Assembly: GCA_019454145.1 (NCBI GenBank)
Contig: CP075366.1
Coordinates: 1,467,564 to 1,531,563, forward strand
Length of the DNA: 64,000 nt
Source of the DNA: Fimbriimonadaceae bacterium
Lineage (GTDB): Bacteria; Armatimonadota; Fimbriimonadia; Fimbriimonadales; Fimbriimonadaceae
Direction of reading: 5' to 3'
Under the pieces are notes generated by a model. The model made no database searches. It was not told where the DNA came from and saw only the letters and a list, made by a program, of their open reading frames with translations. Of this stretch, positions 8,669 through 18,184 are shown in pieces (within the stretch, counting starts at the first letter, position 1; each line of letters opens with the position of its first letter). Made by a program: the position numbers and the translations under genes.

Positions 8669-8686
8669 TTGCGAATTATTGCGAAT
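8669..8686. repeat. Short direct repeat upstream of the PAS gene
   Basis: TTGCGAAT occurs twice with two bases between, a 10-bp period equal to one helical turn. It lies about 100 bases upstream of the PAS gene in a 205-base region otherwise without genes. It might be a regulator site; it could be chance. Confidence 0.3.
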
Positions 8687-8783
8687 ACGACAACAAAACA
8701 CTGGCAATATCGTTATTTTTGCTTTATCTCTATGAAGCCACTTTAACTTTGTGCCGATAAAACTAACAGGGAAGGTACTGGGA

Positions 8784-9407
8784 ATGGCAGGTTTGATGCT
8801 CCGGGATGCAATTGGCGAACTTAGTTCGTTGCTCCCCGTCGTACTTGGCCTTTCAATTCCGTTTTTTTCTGCGCGCAAAGTCTTAAAAGGATCAGCTACA
8901 AAATCAAGTAGCAAAGTCGAATTAGAGGCAGAGGTAGAAGCACTCAAATCCGCATTAGCTGAGGCTCAAACGGAATGTGACAGTTTGCGCTGGACGATGC
9001 AGCAGACAACTTCCATCCAAGCCGCCACACTTGAGCGTTTCCGCACCACCTTTTACGAATTGCCTCTCCCGGCTTTCACAGTGAACGATCTCGGTCATGT
9101 GATGGAGTGGAATCTTGCTGCAACCAGCTTTTTTGGACGAACCGAGCCAGAAGTGATCGACCATCCCATTTCCGATATTCTCGGCAGCAAAATTTTCCGC
9201 AACGACGCCGAAGGAATGATCTATTTAGTATTTATGGGTGTTCAGCCAAAACCAGCAGAAATAGAACTTGATATGATTGATGGCAGCACAAGAACCGTTC
9301 GATGGTTCGCCTCGCCGATTAGGAATAGTTCCGGTCAAGTGGTTGGTGCGCTAAACACCATCGGGATTTTGCCAAGATTCGACGAAGACGTTGAAGCCAG
9401 AACCTAA
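8784..9407 (+). CDS. Membrane-associated coiled-coil PAS-domain protein
   Basis: About 207 residues from the ATG at 8784, which has AGGGAAGG eight bases upstream; a GTG at 8751 would add 11 residues but lacks a ribosome-binding site. A hydrophobic stretch near the start (LSSLLPVVLGLSIPFFSA) may anchor it. A coiled coil follows (KVELEAEVEALKSALAEAQTEC). The C-terminal 120 residues form one PAS domain (FYELPLPAFTVNDLGHVMEWN, then NSSGQVVGALNTIG). There is no kinase, GGDEF or other output domain, so it probably works by protein-protein contact. Its stop overlaps the stop of the convergent MinD-like gene by 3-4 bases. Confidence 0.75.
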   Translation: MAGLMLRDAIGELSSLLPVVLGLSIPFFSARKVLKGSATKSSSKVELEAEVEALKSALAEAQTECDSLRWTMQQTTSIQAATLERFRTTFYELPLPAFTVNDLGHVMEWNLAATSFFGRTEPEVIDHPISDILGSKIFRNDAEGMIYLVFMGVQPKPAEIELDMIDGSTRTVRWFASPIRNSSGQVVGALNTIGILPRFDEDVEART

Positions 9408-10231
9408 GCCGCTGCTGTTTCTTCTTCCGGCTCGGCTGATTTTGAAAACCGATTCTTTAGGCGATCTAGCATTGATAATTCAATTGTCTCGCTGACCGCT
9501 TCTCCCATAACCGCATTTGCCGTATCCACAAGATCTTGCGAAGCATGGCAAAGTGGGTTTGATTCAGCAAACGCTTTTCGCTCAGCGCAGCATTTAGCGA
9601 CAGTCACATCGTGTCGTACTGAGCCCCAGAAATCTAGCTCTCGGCTTAAGAATTGGCCAACGATCGTCTGAACTTCTTTCGCAAGCTGACGGCCTTGAAC
9701 TGCGTTCGCAACATGATTCACTACTAGCCCGGCATGAAGCGTCGGTTTGAGTTCCCACGCGCTTTTAAGCAATGCGTACGAATCCATGAGACTCGTTGCG
9801 TCGCCAGTTGTTACAAGTAGGCATGAATCGCTCTGCTGAAGGAATGGATAAACCCGCGAACCTAATCCGGGAGCGCAATCAAAGATAACATAGTCATAGC
9901 TTTTGCCAAATTCAATGACTTGCTGGATGAGGCTCTCTACTTCCTGCTCGGACATTAACGCGAGTTCTTTCCACCCGCTCCCGCCAGAAATCAGATCGAC
10001 TCCGCTTGCGGTAGTCATCACCGCATCTCGCAGTTCACGATGATCACGAACTACATGACCAATTGTGCAGCCGAGTTCTAAGCCGAAGTACATATCGCAG
10101 TTGGGTAGCGCAAGGTTGGCATCGAAAAGAAGAACTTTCTTTTCGTCTTTGGCAATGATTGTCGCTAAACTGCATGCAAGCGCACTTTTGCCAACTCCTC
10201 CCTTTCCACTACAAACCGCAACTGTTTTCAT
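9404..10231 (-). CDS. MinD/FlhG-like P-loop ATPase
   Basis: 275 residues. The deviant Walker A motif SGKGGVGKSAL (residues 8-18), LLFDANLALPNCDMYFGL and YVIFDCAPGLG (Walker B-like) place it in the SIMIBI MinD/ParA superfamily, closest in style to FlhG/FleN and MinD. The C-terminal stretch IELSMLDRLKNRFSK could form an amphipathic membrane-targeting helix as in MinD. No minC, minE, parB or flagellar gene is near. It lies 3 bases downstream of the motif-repeat scaffold gene and is surely co-transcribed with it, suggesting that the two proteins position some envelope machine, perhaps the pilus. Partner and role are inferred. Confidence 0.82.
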   Translation of the reverse strand: MKTVAVCSGKGGVGKSALACSLATIIAKDEKKVLLFDANLALPNCDMYFGLELGCTIGHVVRDHRELRDAVMTTASGVDLISGGSGWKELALMSEQEVESLIQQVIEFGKSYDYVIFDCAPGLGSRVYPFLQQSDSCLLVTTGDATSLMDSYALLKSAWELKPTLHAGLVVNHVANAVQGRQLAKEVQTIVGQFLSRELDFWGSVRHDVTVAKCCAERKAFAESNPLCHASQDLVDTANAVMGEAVSETIELSMLDRLKNRFSKSAEPEEETAAA

Positions 10232-10234
10232 TCT

Positions 10235-11650
10235 CTAAGCACCTTTTTTCCATAGATGCGAGAATTTTTCCCAGCTACCCACCCTTTTTTGAGCACCGGA
10301 CATCATTGCAAAGCGAGCGTGTACCTCGCTGACTTCTGCATAAACTTCTCGAAGACCGTTCACCACCTCTGCAACCGACGCTGGTTCTATAACTATTCCT
10401 AAACCAACTGCCTTCGACATTCGGTCAACTGCTACCCTATCTACCGGTTCAGCAACTCGGCACAAAATCTTTCCTTCTTGGAAGCAAACTGGCAGTGCCA
10501 ATGCACGAATTGCGAGGTGGGAAGGAATCGCTTTCACGGCCCCTAAATCAAATTCATTGCTACTAGACCTCTGCTGAACCGATTGTGCGACCGCCGCTGG
10601 GTGCACGGGCTCCGACTTGGCCTGAGGCTCAAAAGTTTGTTGGGCCTGCAATAAACTTCCCAAATCATCGGCCGTCAACGGACTTGCTGGTGCACCACCG
10701 AGTGCATTTGCTTCCGCTAACAAGCGAGAAATCTCGTCGTCATCCATTGCCACCGATTCACTCGGAACAATTTCTCCCTCTGGATCGGGTTGTTCTAGAA
10801 GTGAAGCGATGTGATCCGCGCTCATAACATCTGAGTTCGATTCTGCGAGCATTGCCTCAAGTTGAGATGTATTTGTCCCTGTCTGAGCAGCAAGCTGCTC
10901 GCGTTCCTCAGATTGGTTCTCAATACTTTGGCGAACCATCGCCGCCAAATCTTCCTCAGTTAAGCTCGCAAAGTCAAAGTCGTCTTCTTCATCAACCACT
11001 TCTTCGATGGGTTCATTTGTTGCTGTAGGTGCGCTGTATTCGGCACCTTGTTCCAACGCAGCGGCAATGTCATCATCACTGATATCCGTGCTCAACATTT
11101 CAGATGGCTGTTCTGCACTCTCGAAACTAGTGGAAGAAACCTCTTCTTCAGCTTGAGGTGCGTCACTTAGATGCTGGGCTTGACTAAGGAGGGCAGCAAT
11201 CTGATCGTCTGTCATCGGCGCATCTTCATCAGTTTCGTCTACGCTGACAGTTGGTTCAGTCTCCGTATGTTCAGGAGAAGGCTCTGCCATGACTTGGTCA
11301 AATCCTTCTAACAAAGCACTTGCCTCTTCTGGAGTGATCGCATCTTCTTCGTCGTCTTCAATGATTTCTTCGGATTGAACGATTTCCGAAACAGGCTCTT
11401 CGACAACTTCTGCAATTTCTTGAGCGACTTCTTCCGTAGTCGTTTCTTCAACTACTGGCGCATCGGGTTGCGATTGAGAACGGAGTTCAGTTACTTCCTG
11501 CGTGAGCTGCTGAACTTGAGCAAGAAGTTGGCTCAAAAGCTCGGGCGTCACCGCATCAGTGGGAGCCGCTGTTGGAGCCTTTTTCACTCGTTTTGCTGCT
11601 GGCACCTTTGCCTCGGTGGTTGCAGCGTCTGCTTTTTTTCGTGCCGCCAT
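10235..11650 (-). CDS. Acidic multivalent-motif protein with C-terminal MshEN domain
   Basis: About 471 residues (ATG at 11650; a GTG two codons earlier is possible). Numbering below is from that GTG. Residues 1-35 are Lys/Ala-rich. Then seven to nine copies of a short motif, hydrophobic-[ST]-x-[DE]-[DEQ]-[IL]-[AS]-x-[LM]-L-x-[EQ], sit in acidic disordered linkers: near 36, 107 (ITPEEASALLEGF), 148 (MTDDQIAALLSQA), 192, 232, 261, 278 (MSADHIASLLEQP), 304 (MDDDEISRLLAEA) and 327 (LTADDLGSLLQAQ). The motif resembles the LSQDEIDALL signature of FliM/FliN/FliY N-termini. Residues about 374-445 look like the MshEN/GspE_N domain of pilus and secretion ATPases, some of which bind c-di-GMP. There is no ATPase domain. 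It reads as a scaffold for the neighbouring MinD-like ATPase; function unproven. Confidence 0.7.
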   Translation of the reverse strand: MAARKKADAATTEAKVPAAKRVKKAPTAAPTDAVTPELLSQLLAQVQQLTQEVTELRSQSQPDAPVVEETTTEEVAQEIAEVVEEPVSEIVQSEEIIEDDEEDAITPEEASALLEGFDQVMAEPSPEHTETEPTVSVDETDEDAPMTDDQIAALLSQAQHLSDAPQAEEEVSSTSFESAEQPSEMLSTDISDDDIAAALEQGAEYSAPTATNEPIEEVVDEEDDFDFASLTEEDLAAMVRQSIENQSEEREQLAAQTGTNTSQLEAMLAESNSDVMSADHIASLLEQPDPEGEIVPSESVAMDDDEISRLLAEANALGGAPASPLTADDLGSLLQAQQTFEPQAKSEPVHPAAVAQSVQQRSSSNEFDLGAVKAIPSHLAIRALALPVCFQEGKILCRVAEPVDRVAVDRMSKAVGLGIVIEPASVAEVVNGLREVYAEVSEVHARFAMMSGAQKRVGSWEKFSHLWKKGA

Positions 11651-11718
11651 GATCACTACAGGTTCAAAACCTAAAGAACCTACTCAAGATTGTCGGCGTA
11701 AAAACCTAATCCTCTAGA

Positions 11719-14484
11719 CTAAGTTTTTTTCTCGGAATCATCTTCTTCCGATTGGCGTTTTTTCTTCGCGGCGAGCAAGCTCCCAGCAGTCGAAATCGGT
11801 TCGTTGCTCGTAGCGGCTTTCTTTTGTTTTCTGACTCTAGCAACTTTCTGCCTTGGTTCATTCGGAGCCTGGGGCTGGCGAGCTTCGGCGCGAATTGGCT
11901 GTTCTTCTTCAATCGTTCTGCGACCGAATTTGGGTAGCGGAACCACAACCCGGCGAACCAAAACGTCAAGCGGTAATAGAACCAAAGCAATGAAGAGAAA
12001 CGTTCGCCACAAGTCACTAACTGATTCTCCGCGAATTGCTAACGGCCTAAGAGCTTCACTTGCTTTGCTGAGTTTCAGCCCTCCGCTCTGACTCGCCAAC
12101 CCTTCTAGCAATGGCAAATTTGGACGTGAACTTCTGTATTCCGGCGGATAAGGAATCGAAAATCCGTTAGCGGCAACCCGGGTTTCTCCAGCGGCAGTAG
12201 GTTCTACAACCGAAACAATATAGCTCCCAACATCTTCAGCCGCAAAGGCACCGGAAAACACGCCTGGCGCTTCTTGAGTAAGAGTTGCTTTTTGCGAATT
12301 GCCTTCTGGATCGCTGACCCGAACTTCAATCGTAGAAAGGTTCAAAGGATTACCACTACGATCTGTGGCTTTGAGATCAATTCGACCCTTGCCGCCTTCT
12401 GGCGTGACCTGCAGATCGTAATTATTCAGCGCACTTTTGCGTGTTAGACTCCTCACTGCCTGCGCCCAGAATTTTCCGAAGTCGCCCCAACTCATCCATT
12501 CTGATGCCCAGCGGTTTTGTGCATCGCTGGTGAAAGCCATCGACTTCCCTAGACCATACTGCCAGGTTGCTAAAAGTGGGTCGTCCTTCCCAGTTCGCAT
12601 TCCCACCCGAGCCAAGGGACGAGCATCAGTCAAACAATAAGCTTTGAGTGCAGGTAAACCATCAATCCCTCTTGCTGCTTCTTCTCCCGCCATCACTTTG
12701 GGGACGAAGACGCCTTCTTCAATCGCCGAACGCGACATGAGAGAAACATCTTGGGTGAATATTTGCGGCAACTTGCTGGCATCTTTCACCAAATAAAAAC
12801 GACCGCCACCGACCGCTGCCATCTGCCGCAGAAACTCGACATCTTTGCCTTCGCCAATCGCCACAGTAGAAGTTGTGATCTTGTCTGTTTTCATCCGCGA
12901 GCTAACCGCTAGCGAAATTCCGTGCTGATCGCAGTCTGCGCCATCAGCGACAAGAATAAAGTGTCGCACGCGGGAGTTCTCGTTTTTCAATGCTTTTTCA
13001 GCCGCAACAACGGATGGCTCGGCAAAAATTCCGCCTCCGCCGGGAGCAAGTTTCTTCACTTGACTCTTCACCGCACCTTTATCTGTCAGCGGCTGGATCG
13101 GTGCGATCATCTCAAACATATTCCCGCTCCCCGCAACACCTAACCTGTCATTGCGTCCAAGCAAGTCAACCGACAACACTGCCGCGTTCGCCGCGATTTG
13201 AAGCTTAGTTTGTCCCCCGACATCCTCCATCATGCTTCCCGAGGTATCCACAACGATCAGTACGGATGTGCTTGGGAAAACTTTTCTTTGGCGCACATTG
13301 AGGTCAACCGGGAGGGCCTCAGCAACCGGGGTTCCATACCAGCCACCAGGGAGAAAGCTATCCTCGCCGCCAACCATCAAAAATCCGATTCCGGAATCCC
13401 GAATCGCATTGCGAACCATTTTCATTTGCAGTTCGCTGGTGAGGGAAGCATTGAAATCGTTGAGTATGACCGCATCGTAAGCCTGCAAGTCTTCGGCCTT
13501 GATCGGCATACTGCCCGCACCCCCAAGCTCAACTGTGACGCCTTGTTCCGCAAGCGCCGTGGCTAGTTCGCGTTTAGCTGGATTCCCTTGCACCATAAGA
13601 ACCTTGGGGCGCCCTTTGACCGCCACAAATGCGGCACCTAGATTATTTCGGTTATCACTATCTTGTGCGACTTGCAAATATGCGCGATACCGATAAAATC
13701 CAGCCGACTTTATTTCTTGGTTGACAACAATCGCACTTGTCCCCGCTGGTATGGAAACCGGAACCTGGGCGACCGCTGTTCCATTGCGCTCAATAACCAA
13801 CTGGCCCGATTGAGCTACCGTCGAATCCACAATCGCCCGGAGTTCAAAAGGCTGATCCGCCGACTGCTCGCTGGGTGCTTGCAAATCAAGAACCGTAGCT
13901 TCCGCCTTGACTGTATCGGAGCCTAATGGAACGATATCCACAGCGACTCCTTCGGCGGCGATGCTTTCTACTGCACCTAGAGCATCACCTTGAGTTTCGT
14001 TTCCATCGCTTAAAACGACGATTCGCCGCCCTTTTCCTGCCGGAAAACTTGCCATTGCCAACCGCAATGCTGCGGCTAAATTACTCGCTGAAGCTTCGAT
14101 AACCGACTCAATTTTGGAAAATCCTCTCCGACCACCGGGTGAAGCTTCCATGACTGGTTGACTACCGAACGCGACCAAACCAATCTGGTCATTCTCGCCC
14201 ATTGCCGCAACCGCCTGGTTCACAAAATCAAGTGAGAGTTTTCGATCAGCTTCACTCACACTATCCGAACGATCTACAACAAAAATAGTTGTTAGCCCTT
14301 TATTTTGCTGAACCGCCTGCGGCCCCATCAAGGCCACAACTAGCGAAGCAAACAGCAACCCACGCAAGATAAACGATAAGAGCTTTCGCCCCTTGGTCAT
14401 CCCATGAACGCGAGGCCAAGTAATGACTAATCCGATGATGAGCGGAATGAGGAGTAAGCCGTAAAGAGGTTCTAGAAATCGCAT
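11719..14484 (-). CDS. Membrane protein with two VWA domains and a GATase-like domain
   Basis: 921 residues. Two N-terminal membrane helices (8-23 and 35-54) precede a first VWA domain with MIDAS DRSDS at 71-75 and a second conserved block IVVLSDGNETQGD. A GATase1-like segment (about 293-392: KVLMVQGNPAKRELA, YDAVILNDF, GFLMVGGEDSFLPGG) leads to a second VWA domain with DTSGS at 413-417 and VADGADC. A late membrane helix (WRTFLFIALVLLPLDVLV) and a charged cytoplasmic tail rich in Lys/Arg/Glu end the protein. It is the last gene of the operon; its ATG directly follows the stop of the BatA-like gene. VWA proteins of this layout associate with MoxR ATPases, probably as metal-dependent adhesion or chaperone partners at the membrane. 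Confidence 0.82.
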   Translation of the reverse strand: MRFLEPLYGLLLIPLIIGLVITWPRVHGMTKGRKLLSFILRGLLFASLVVALMGPQAVQQNKGLTTIFVVDRSDSVSEADRKLSLDFVNQAVAAMGENDQIGLVAFGSQPVMEASPGGRRGFSKIESVIEASASNLAAALRLAMASFPAGKGRRIVVLSDGNETQGDALGAVESIAAEGVAVDIVPLGSDTVKAEATVLDLQAPSEQSADQPFELRAIVDSTVAQSGQLVIERNGTAVAQVPVSIPAGTSAIVVNQEIKSAGFYRYRAYLQVAQDSDNRNNLGAAFVAVKGRPKVLMVQGNPAKRELATALAEQGVTVELGGAGSMPIKAEDLQAYDAVILNDFNASLTSELQMKMVRNAIRDSGIGFLMVGGEDSFLPGGWYGTPVAEALPVDLNVRQRKVFPSTSVLIVVDTSGSMMEDVGGQTKLQIAANAAVLSVDLLGRNDRLGVAGSGNMFEMIAPIQPLTDKGAVKSQVKKLAPGGGGIFAEPSVVAAEKALKNENSRVRHFILVADGADCDQHGISLAVSSRMKTDKITTSTVAIGEGKDVEFLRQMAAVGGGRFYLVKDASKLPQIFTQDVSLMSRSAIEEGVFVPKVMAGEEAARGIDGLPALKAYCLTDARPLARVGMRTGKDDPLLATWQYGLGKSMAFTSDAQNRWASEWMSWGDFGKFWAQAVRSLTRKSALNNYDLQVTPEGGKGRIDLKATDRSGNPLNLSTIEVRVSDPEGNSQKATLTQEAPGVFSGAFAAEDVGSYIVSVVEPTAAGETRVAANGFSIPYPPEYRSSRPNLPLLEGLASQSGGLKLSKASEALRPLAIRGESVSDLWRTFLFIALVLLPLDVLVRRVVVPLPKFGRRTIEEEQPIRAEARQPQAPNEPRQKVARVRKQKKAATSNEPISTAGSLLAAKKKRQSEEDDSEKKT

Positions 14485-16320
14485 CTATGACCTCCTCATA
14501 AAAACAAACCATTCAAAAGCGAGCACTGCCAGCATCAATGCGACGAGAGGCTTCCAAAGGTCAGAAAACCGTTCCAGTACTCGGGTTCCAGCAGTTTTGC
14601 CGCCAGAAAGAGCGATCTCGGATTCAGGTGCGATATTTGATTCCCGCTCGGAAATAAGGTTCACCAGAAAGCGCTTTGTTTCCTCACCTGATCCCACTTG
14701 ATACAAACCTGTTTGATCAAAATTCCGGAGTACATATCTCCCGTTCAGCGGCGGCACTGAAGTCTTTGTCCCAGTAGGATCAACCAGTTCCAACGGAGTC
14801 TGCGACCTTGCCGCCAAGCCAACCATTTGCCCGGTTGAGATGAGAGATAGTCCACTTGCTTCTTCCCCGACCGCAAGATCAACCAGGTTGCCGAGCAAAA
14901 CCGGGAACGAAACAGATAGGGGGAAGTCTCCGTTGAGCAAATCGAATGCAAAATAGATTTGTCGCTTGGGTGAAGTGCGTTCGGCAACCAGAACGCCTTG
15001 CCGAGTTTTGCTCAACGCCCTCGTACCTGATTTCACTTGAGCGGTGTAAACATCATCTAGATAGACATCTTGAAAGCTCACGCCATCCAGGACGCCTGTC
15101 GAAGAAGTCGTAACAATATTGGGAGAACGTGATTTGCCACCAATGGTCACGATAGAAGATGCTCCTCCTTCCCCAAAAGTGCAGACCACGGGGGCCTTCA
15201 CAGGAACTTCGGGCATCGAATCGAAAATCACAAGATCGTAAGTTCCCTGCCCAGAAGCAGTGGCAACTTCGCTGGCGGGTACTGCCAGTGCTTTATCTAC
15301 CACCACCCGCGAATCAAGTGATAGACCGGTTTCCAAAAATATGTTGCCCTTGGTAATCACCAGCACTCTGATTGCGCCACTAGGATTGCCCGGAACGTAC
15401 CGAACGTCGTCAGACTTTAGAAAACCACCCTCGCTCAATGAGGCTTTGACAATCTGAGCGTCGGATGGAAGTTGAACCGTTTTTCCGGTGATCTGCCCTG
15501 GCTGAATAGTGAGTTGCTCGGAAAACACAAGCCGGTCATCGGCATAAACGCTGACTGCTGTATTCCCGGGACGGCTTCCAAAGTTCTTGATCCCAACATA
15601 GGCTTCCAATCCCTTCGGTGTCTGTGCGGTACCTAATGCTTGTACGGCTAAGTTCTCATCTGATTCGCCTATCGCTTCGTAGAGCAGGGTGGCTTTGCCC
15701 TGGCGAATATTGTTTACTGGTTCAAAGCATCCGTCGCTGAGAAGAATAATCCGCGCTTCCTCCGTTTGACCGACCAATGCCATCGCCAGCCGCAAAGCTT
15801 CGCCGATATCTGATGGTGCTTCGCCACTTTTGAGGTTACTGATCGCGTTTTGAACCTTGGCTGATTCGTTATCTAATCCTGTAAGAACCCGAGGAGTCGA
15901 ACCAGCTTCGATCACGGCCATCTGGTCGCCCGCTTGCATAGACTGAGCGTATGCCTGAGCGCGCTTTTGAGCTTCGGCAAATCGGCTCGGCGAAACGTCA
16001 CTCGCCAACATGCTCGCCGAAGCATCTACAACCAGCACTGTGACTTGCCCCTTCAGATTTTCTTGCCGGACTTGCCATCGGGCAAGACCCCCGACCAAAA
16101 AGGCTAGTGCAAGCAACTGCAACACCCAAAGCCAGTTGAATTTCAGCTTTTGAAACAGCGAATTCGCTCGGACTTCGTCTTGACGTTCGGGCCACAAAAA
16201 ACTGGCTGGAACCACAAAGTCGCGCCGTCGCATACGCAACAGATAAAGGGCAAGGATAAATCCACCAACTGGCAAAAACCAGAGCAGACTCGCCGGTGAT
16301 TGAAAGTTCAAACCACCCAC
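14485..16320 (-). CDS. BatA-type membrane protein with VWA domain
   Basis: 611 residues. The N-terminus is the BatA domain: helix 10-28 (ASLLWFLPVGGFILALYLL), the basic loop LRMRRRDFVVPASFLW, and helix 65-80. A VWA domain follows with an intact MIDAS DASAS at 99-103 and IILLSDG. A long beta-rich periplasmic part and a C-terminal helix (587-607) complete it. BatA-like proteins occur with MoxR and DUF58 proteins in aerotolerance-type (Bat) loci. Its start overlaps the DUF58 gene by 13 bases. Confidence 0.85.
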   Translation of the reverse strand: MGGLNFQSPASLLWFLPVGGFILALYLLRMRRRDFVVPASFLWPERQDEVRANSLFQKLKFNWLWVLQLLALAFLVGGLARWQVRQENLKGQVTVLVVDASASMLASDVSPSRFAEAQKRAQAYAQSMQAGDQMAVIEAGSTPRVLTGLDNESAKVQNAISNLKSGEAPSDIGEALRLAMALVGQTEEARIILLSDGCFEPVNNIRQGKATLLYEAIGESDENLAVQALGTAQTPKGLEAYVGIKNFGSRPGNTAVSVYADDRLVFSEQLTIQPGQITGKTVQLPSDAQIVKASLSEGGFLKSDDVRYVPGNPSGAIRVLVITKGNIFLETGLSLDSRVVVDKALAVPASEVATASGQGTYDLVIFDSMPEVPVKAPVVCTFGEGGASSIVTIGGKSRSPNIVTTSSTGVLDGVSFQDVYLDDVYTAQVKSGTRALSKTRQGVLVAERTSPKRQIYFAFDLLNGDFPLSVSFPVLLGNLVDLAVGEEASGLSLISTGQMVGLAARSQTPLELVDPTGTKTSVPPLNGRYVLRNFDQTGLYQVGSGEETKRFLVNLISERESNIAPESEIALSGGKTAGTRVLERFSDLWKPLVALMLAVLAFEWFVFMRRS

Positions 16321-17195
16321 CCCTTTTTCTTGAAAGTATCCGTAATAACTTTACTGAGAGAATCGGCAGACGAAACTAGAGCGTACCGACCACCGTACTT
16401 TGCGCAGGCTGATTCAACCATTCGGTTATGTTCGGCAAGATTTTTTGCGTAAGCGGTCAATGTCGGAGAATTCGCGGTTATTTCGACTGCGGCTCCACTT
16501 TCAGCGTCAATCAACCTCAAATCGCCTTCTAATGCAGGATCAAGTTCAAACGGCGAAAGAATTTGGACAACCCAAACTTCGTGCCCCGTGCTGGTGAGTT
16601 GGCTGATCCCACGGGTGACTTCGGGATCCATTCCATCCGTGAGCAAAACTACCAGGCCAAGGCGATTCATGGATTTGGCTTGTTGGCGCAGGTGTGCCCC
16701 AACCCCTAGTTTCCCAGTTGCTGATAATGATTCGCACCAAGCACCAAGCGAAACTAGCCCTTTGCGCCCGCGCAGATTTCTTGTTCTCGTGGGTGAATCA
16801 GTTAAGCTGATCGCTTGTACTGAATCACCGCCTCGCATTGCCATCGCCCCGAACGCAGCTACAAATCGCCTAGCGGCTTGCAGTTTGTTAGGTTCGCCGT
16901 AATCCATACTTAGCGAGCAGTCCACCAAAAGGGTGAGAGGTAAGTCTTCTTCGTCTTGGTAAGTTTTGATGATTGGCTGACCCAAGCGGGCTAAGACGTT
17001 CCAGTCGATGTGCCGCAGATCATCGCCATCGCTATAATCGCGGTAGTCCTTGAATTCTAGAGAAATCCCTTTCTCACGCGAAAGACGCTCGCCGCGCACT
17101 CGCCCGCCAAAACTCTTTCGAGGATTGAGGCGCAAACGCTCCAACATTCGGAGTTCCCGAACGTCCAAGAGCGGGAGTGTCGCGGATTCTTTCAC
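16308..17195 (-). CDS. DUF58 domain protein
   Basis: 295 residues, soluble. The DUF58 signature is clear: SREKGISLEFKDYRDYSDGDDLRHIDWNVLARLGQPIIKTYQDEEDLPLTLLVD, followed by a VWA-like fold starting at LLVDCSLSMDYG. It is the standard partner encoded beside MoxR ATPases. It overlaps the MoxR stop by 4 bases upstream and the BatA gene downstream, so all three should be made in fixed ratio. Biochemical role of the family is poorly defined. Confidence 0.9.
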   Translation of the reverse strand: MKESATLPLLDVRELRMLERLRLNPRKSFGGRVRGERLSREKGISLEFKDYRDYSDGDDLRHIDWNVLARLGQPIIKTYQDEEDLPLTLLVDCSLSMDYGEPNKLQAARRFVAAFGAMAMRGGDSVQAISLTDSPTRTRNLRGRKGLVSLGAWCESLSATGKLGVGAHLRQQAKSMNRLGLVVLLTDGMDPEVTRGISQLTSTGHEVWVVQILSPFELDPALEGDLRLIDAESGAAVEITANSPTLTAYAKNLAEHNRMVESACAKYGGRYALVSSADSLSKVITDTFKKKGWVV

Positions 17196-18184
17196 ACTCT
17201 AACCGGGTCTTGATCCTTCTGTTCAACTGATTCGACAATACCATCCACCACTTGGTCAGCAGTGATGCCGTCTGCTTCTGATTCGTAATTGAGGATAAGC
17301 CGATGTCGAAGCACGCCCTTAGCGGCTCGTTTCAGGTCATCCTTGCTCACGTTAAACCGACCGCCCAGCAAGGCATAAACTTTGCCTGCCGTAACCAGAG
17401 ATTGCGCTCCTCGCGGCGAGGAACCGTACCGAACATACCGCTGGCTGATTTTTGCGGCATCCGGCCCTTCTGGGTGACTAGCAACCACCAGAGACAAAGC
17501 GAAGTCCAGTACATCGGGGCTGATTGTTACTTCCCGCGTTATCTGCCTTGCCTGAATCAAGTCCACCCCTGTTGCAACGCGGTTGATCGTCGGCATTTCA
17601 CCTGCGGTGGTTCGAGTCACAATATCCGCCAAAACTTGCTTGCTTGGATATTCCACCAGCACCTTGAAGAAAAATCGGTCAAGCTGGGCTTCGGGTAGCG
17701 GATAGGTTCCTTCTTGCTCAACTGGGTTTTGGGTCGCCATCACCATGAACGGCTCTTCGAGGGAGTACTGTTTTCCTCCGAGTGTGACTTGCCGTTCTTG
17801 CATCGCTTCCAAGAGTGAGCTTTGGGTTTTCGGCGTCGCGCGGTTGATCTCGTCGGCAAGCACAAAATTCGCAAATATCGGGCCACGTCGGAACTCAAAA
17901 CCACCCGATTGAGTGAATACGTTCGTACCAGTCACGTCGGCGGGCATCATATCGGGTGTGAACTGGATTCGGCTAAATTCCAAATCCACTGCTTCTGCCA
18001 AGCTACGAATCAAAAGAGTTTTTCCAAGGCCGGGCATCCCTTCTAGCAAAACGTGTCCGTTAGCCGCAAGCGCAACTAAAACACCTTCAACGACTTCTTC
18101 TTGCCCGACGACGACTTTACCAATCTCTTGGCGGATCGCTCCCCAAGTGTTTCTAAACCATTCCGCTGCTTCTAACCCTTTCAT
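17192..18184 (-). CDS. MoxR-family AAA+ ATPase
   Basis: 330 residues. Walker A is GMPGLGKTLLIRSLAE (around 50-60); Walker B and sensor segments are FVLADEINRATPKTQSSLLEAMQERQVTLGG and MVMATQNPVEQEGTYPLPEAQLDRFFFKV, all diagnostic of MoxR. The C-terminal lid contains RYVRYGSSPRGAQSLVTAGKV. MoxR ATPases act as chaperones that remodel or activate partners presented by VWA proteins. It is translationally coupled to the coiled-coil membrane protein upstream (4-base overlap) and to DUF58 downstream. Confidence 0.94.
   Translation of the reverse strand: MKGLEAAEWFRNTWGAIRQEIGKVVVGQEEVVEGVLVALAANGHVLLEGMPGLGKTLLIRSLAEAVDLEFSRIQFTPDMMPADVTGTNVFTQSGGFEFRRGPIFANFVLADEINRATPKTQSSLLEAMQERQVTLGGKQYSLEEPFMVMATQNPVEQEGTYPLPEAQLDRFFFKVLVEYPSKQVLADIVTRTTAGEMPTINRVATGVDLIQARQITREVTISPDVLDFALSLVVASHPEGPDAAKISQRYVRYGSSPRGAQSLVTAGKVYALLGGRFNVSKDDLKRAAKGVLRHRLILNYESEADGITADQVVDGIVESVEQKDQDPVRV

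Noticed and set aside
8564-8947. 127-codon minus-strand ORF opposite the PAS gene
   Set aside because: It lacks a family or ribosome-binding site and overlaps the better-supported PAS gene on the other strand.
9404-10231. Plasmid or chromosome ParA partition system
   Set aside because: There is no parB, no parS-like repeats and no plasmid functions; the sequence is closer to MinD/FlhG.
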